The notes beneath the pieces are model-generated. The model saw nothing but the letters and a program-made list of their open reading frames with translations, had not been told where the DNA came from and searched no databases. From Spirochaetales bacterium (GTDB taxonomy: Bacteria; Spirochaetota; Spirochaetia; UBA9216), in contig JAEINK010000003.1 in assembly GCA_016342585.1 (NCBI GenBank), positions 1 to 64,000 on the forward strand: DNA of 64,000 nucleotides, written 5' to 3'. Both the position numbers and the translations under genes were made by a program. Position 1 is the stretch's first letter, and every line of letters begins with the position of its first letter. This document shows, one piece after another, positions 60,628 to 64,000 of the stretch.

Positions 60628-61830
60628 ATGAATTTAATTATTATCGTCGCATTTTTAATTGCCATATTCTTTTATCTCCTTATTCCTGCCGGTGGTGCTT
60701 TTTATGTCCGCCGCAGGTGGCGCCTTTTTCGTAAAAGTGTTATCGACTCTTCAAGCCTGCCCGAAGTCAGTTATGCTAAGCTTAAAAATGTTTCCGATGG
60801 GTATGCTGGAGAGTTCAGGATGCTTGGTAGCCTTCAGGCCATACAGGGGGATGATTCTGTTTGGATATCCAATCGTGCTATCAGTCTCCGTGTTCAGCTT
60901 ACCGGTGTAGATGTGTATACCCTCCCGCATTCGGCACTTATCGGGAAAGGGCGAAATATCTCCATCCGTGAGAATTTGACTGATGAGATCCCCGTCAGAA
61001 TGCCCTGGAACCGCTTTTCTTCCCTGCCGGAGGGGACAAGATTACTTGTTTCCGGTTCTCTTTATCGTGAAAAGGGACAACTGCTGTTTAAGACCAGCCG
61101 GGAGACCCCTTTGTTGGTCCTGATTTATGATGGTTCTGAGAATACAATCCTGATAAGAACTATCTGGGCAGGAAGGCAGCAAAATGAGTATATAAATGAT
61201 TTTACCCCCGGATCCATGGCCGCCGGGGGGGTTATTCTTCTTTTGTTAACCTACTTGTCTACCCGCTTAACCGGTGCTGATTTCTACAGTTGGCTGATTT
61301 TTACCATGGCCCTCTCGCCCTTGTTTGCTATTCTACCCCCGGGACTCGGACTTTTCGAGCTCTATCTGATTTTCTGGCGGAGAGGGCGGCGATACAGGGC
61401 TGAACGTGATCTTGTGCTTCTCTCCTTAAGATATTGGCCCGGGGTTGATTCTCTCTCATACTGTTCAGATATAAGGCTTCACGGCAGTCAGACTTACGGT
61501 TACAGGCTGCTGGAGTCGGGTAGAATTGCAATAGAGCAGGTTAATGGTGGTAGACTGATCAATACCGGATTTTTGGATAATGATACGGTAATGGATTCGC
61601 CTGTCTTTGTATTTGGAATTGTGGGAGATGAGGCCGGGCAGGAGCTCTTCCCGCCTTCAAAGGATCTAATGATCTCCCCCTTGATTATTCCCGGTGATCC
61701 GTCAGTCCTTTTTAAAATATGCTCAAAAAAGGCCAGAATTATGGAAATCCTGGCCGGTTTGTCATTGCTTGCCGGTTTTGCGTTGAATCTGTTTCTTTTC
61801 TTATTGATTCTCCGTTATATTATCTATTAA
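60628..61830 (+). CDS. Membrane protein of unknown function
   Basis: Intact ORF with several TM segments. Confidence 0.6.
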   Translation: MNLIIIVAFLIAIFFYLLIPAGGAFYVRRRWRLFRKSVIDSSSLPEVSYAKLKNVSDGYAGEFRMLGSLQAIQGDDSVWISNRAISLRVQLTGVDVYTLPHSALIGKGRNISIRENLTDEIPVRMPWNRFSSLPEGTRLLVSGSLYREKGQLLFKTSRETPLLVLIYDGSENTILIRTIWAGRQQNEYINDFTPGSMAAGGVILLLLTYLSTRLTGADFYSWLIFTMALSPLFAILPPGLGLFELYLIFWRRGRRYRAERDLVLLSLRYWPGVDSLSYCSDIRLHGSQTYGYRLLESGRIAIEQVNGGRLINTGFLDNDTVMDSPVFVFGIVGDEAGQELFPPSKDLMISPLIIPGDPSVLFKICSKKARIMEILAGLSLLAGFALNLFLFLLILRYIIY

Positions 61831-61849
61831 ATCTTCCTTATATTAGAAA

Positions 61850-63025
61850 CTATCTCTTCTTTGCGTAATTAACAGTTAGCTTTCTTCCTCGAAATTCCTG
61901 TTCGTTTAAGTTGTTGACAGCGGCATCGGCATGATCAATATGAATATCTACGAATGAGTATGAATCAAGGATTTTTATCGTTCCAATTTTGTTAGAGTCC
62001 ATATTCAGCTGGGTACAGATAAATCTTGTAAGATCTTTTGGAAAAACTCTTCTGTTTTTTCCTATACTAAAGAAAAGGGTTGTATAATTTCCTGTCGCTT
62101 TTGGTCGTTCCGATGCCTTCAGGTTTGGCTGGATCCGGGATCTCCCCCGGGAAGGGGCTGCTGATGTTGCTGCCGGGGCCGGACTTTCATCTATCAATGC
62201 TCTGAGAAGGTAGGCACCTATATAGGAGCGCATAGTCAGAGGAACACTCTTTTTGATCAATTTCTTGTACTTATCCAAGCCCTTGGGATCCTTATCCGAT
62301 TTTATCAGGGTTACGAGATCTTTAATTTTGTCTTTTACAAATTCTTCATTGTTGTCTGATACATTTTTTGTATCCATTGTTTCTTCCTTCTTCTCTTCTG
62401 TCTGGGAAATAAATTGTTTGAAGGGTTTCCTGGAAAATTCCTCAAAAACGGTTAAAAATTCATCTTTGGGTGCAAAAAATATGGTTTGCACTTTTTTGGG
62501 AAGTCTGGATGAGATAAAGAAAAGATCCTTGTCAAATCCTGATGGTATTGTATCACGTGCAATAAAGACGATAACAATCGAGGTATTATTCATTGGCAGG
62601 TTCTTTTTCCGAATCTGGTCAATAATACGGTCTGTATTGCCGATTATGATATCGGGATTACGTGACAACTCCTGGAATTCCCGCTTAGACTCCCCATTGG
62701 CACTTAAAGTTGTGGCAATATAGGGGAGTCTGTTACTGGAAATAATATTGGATGCCAGGGAACCGAGTTTTCCGATTTCCTTACTGTCCGGCGAAATGAT
62801 GAGGGCCTTTGCTGGTTTCCCTTTTTCAGGGACTCCTGTGAAGGCAGACAACAGGGCTGCCAAAGTTTTTCCTCGATTATTTCCTGTGTTGATGAAAAGG
62901 TCCTTGCCTTCTGCAATTTTGGGCAGAACTTCTTCCTGGAATGGGGTTAGCCTGCGGAAGCCGGCATTTTGTGCCAGATTCTTTAAATTCGTGACGGTAG
63001 ATACAACGTTGCTTTCATGGAACAT
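61850..63025 (-). CDS. Degenerate DEAD-box-like protein with C-terminal DbpA-type RNA-binding domain
   Basis: Q-motif-like RRLTPFQEEVLPKIAEGKDLFINTGNNRGKTLAALL; DEAD motif absent (SIVIVFIARDTIPSGF); C-term TTLFFSIGKNRRVFPKDLTRFICTQLNMDSNKIGTIKILDSYSFVDIHIDHADAAVNNLNEQEFRGRKLTVNYA. Confidence 0.78.
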   Translation of the reverse strand: MFHESNVVSTVTNLKNLAQNAGFRRLTPFQEEVLPKIAEGKDLFINTGNNRGKTLAALLSAFTGVPEKGKPAKALIISPDSKEIGKLGSLASNIISSNRLPYIATTLSANGESKREFQELSRNPDIIIGNTDRIIDQIRKKNLPMNNTSIVIVFIARDTIPSGFDKDLFFISSRLPKKVQTIFFAPKDEFLTVFEEFSRKPFKQFISQTEEKKEETMDTKNVSDNNEEFVKDKIKDLVTLIKSDKDPKGLDKYKKLIKKSVPLTMRSYIGAYLLRALIDESPAPAATSAAPSRGRSRIQPNLKASERPKATGNYTTLFFSIGKNRRVFPKDLTRFICTQLNMDSNKIGTIKILDSYSFVDIHIDHADAAVNNLNEQEFRGRKLTVNYAKKR

Positions 63026-63171
63026 TTTGATTTCCTGGTGATCCCTTAGGGGTAATCGGTATAGTTTGATTACCTAGTTTCGACAACTTTATAAATAGTT
63101 GGATTTTTTGTCAAGGAATAACAGCCATTCGATCGATTTATCGATCATATTGGATGGAGGAGAGACTGAAT

Positions 63172-64000
63172 ATGTTAAGAAAAAAATGGATTATCATGAT
63201 AATCCTGGTTTCAGGGATGCAAATTGCCTTTTCCGGTGAGATTTTCCGATTTCAATATACGACTGGTGATCGGTTTAGAATCCTCTCTGAAGTCAATGAA
63301 GATGTATATATTAATGGGTTCTACTCCCATTCTGCGGAAATCCTAAATAGGATTGCCATGGAGATAGAGGCATCCGATGAGGATGGCGGAACAATCTCCG
63401 GGATGTTTCAGACCTCGGAAAGGGTTTTTGGTTCGGGACAGGCCTACAGTTGGGGGCGGGAATATCCATCTCGATTTACACGGGATAACCGTGGTCATTA
63501 TAATATTGAGAGACAATACTATATGCCGGTAGTCCGGAATGTCCCCATATTTCCGGAAGGTCCGGTAGAGCCTGGAGAGAGCTGGAGCTTTCCTGCCCAT
63601 GAAGTTCATGATTTTCGGGAGAATCTTGGTGTTGATGAGCCTTTTATAATTCCTGTTGATGTTAAATATACTTATCTTGGTCCTGAAACATTCGAAGGGC
63701 AGGAGTATCATCTCATCTCAATTGACTATACAATCTTTTACCAGCCTGAATTCCCCGGGGGGAACAGGGTAAATCCTAATTATCCTGTACGTATCTCCGG
63801 GTTTTCAAATCAGATCCTGTACTGGAATCTTGAGGCCGGCCGGGCGGATGCCTATGCTGAGGAGTTCGATATATTTTTTGATCTCCTGTCGGGTAATTCC
63901 GTCGAGTATCAGGGGACTGCCGGGGCTCATGTGGTTGAGGCCCTGCTGATGGACAGGGAGGCTCTGGCGGAAGATATTACTGATGCCCTGGCGGAACATG
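63172..64000 (+). CDS. Secreted protein of unknown function, truncated by window end
   Basis: Signal peptide MLRKKWIIMIILVSGMQIAFSG; open to window end; not in ORF track. Confidence 0.6.
   Translation, partial: MLRKKWIIMIILVSGMQIAFSGEIFRFQYTTGDRFRILSEVNEDVYINGFYSHSAEILNRIAMEIEASDEDGGTISGMFQTSERVFGSGQAYSWGREYPSRFTRDNRGHYNIERQYYMPVVRNVPIFPEGPVEPGESWSFPAHEVHDFRENLGVDEPFIIPVDVKYTYLGPETFEGQEYHLISIDYTIFYQPEFPGGNRVNPNYPVRISGFSNQILYWNLEAGRADAYAEEFDIFFDLLSGNSVEYQGTAGAHVVEALLMDREALAEDITDALAEH

Noticed and set aside
63131-63146. GATCGATTTATCGATC palindrome upstream of the last gene
   Set aside because: Short, low-complexity GATC/CGAT composition; could be an operator but no supporting second site.
1-64000. 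CRISPR arrays, rRNA operons, transposases, integrases, phage genes
   Set aside because: None visible in ORF translations or sequence on reading through.

Overview
This window looks like ordinary chromosomal DNA from a spirochaete; the lineage is inferred from gene content (bat operon, flgM, SthK-like channel, HDOD and HD-GYP proteins). There are about 55 protein genes on both strands and one tRNA-Ala(GGC). I saw no rRNA, CRISPR array, prophage or intact transposon. Recognisable modules are: a PerR/Fur-like regulator and ferritin; an hcp/HcpR nitrosative-stress locus; metA-metY; an MarR/flavodoxin-fold pair; an ABC exporter with a MerR regulator; pdxST/pdxR; aspS; rsmI; flgM; lspA; and a moxR-DUF58-batABCD-smr operon. 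The most unusual stretch is about 8.55-9.99 kb. There, a half-length permease, a small Fe-S protein missed by the ORF track, a cupin and a frameshifted Crp/Fnr regulator sit behind a perfect TGTGA-N6-TCACA palindrome. The Fe-S ORF has an in-frame TGA exactly where the second Cys of a C-x2-C-x4-C-x16-C motif is expected, so it is either a selenoprotein candidate or a decaying gene. The Crp frameshift coincides with a perfect 19-bp-arm hairpin. Other notable items are a DEAD-box-like protein lacking its catalytic motifs, an SthK-like cyclic-nucleotide-gated channel, an APC permease-EIIA fusion, and several strong operator palindromes.
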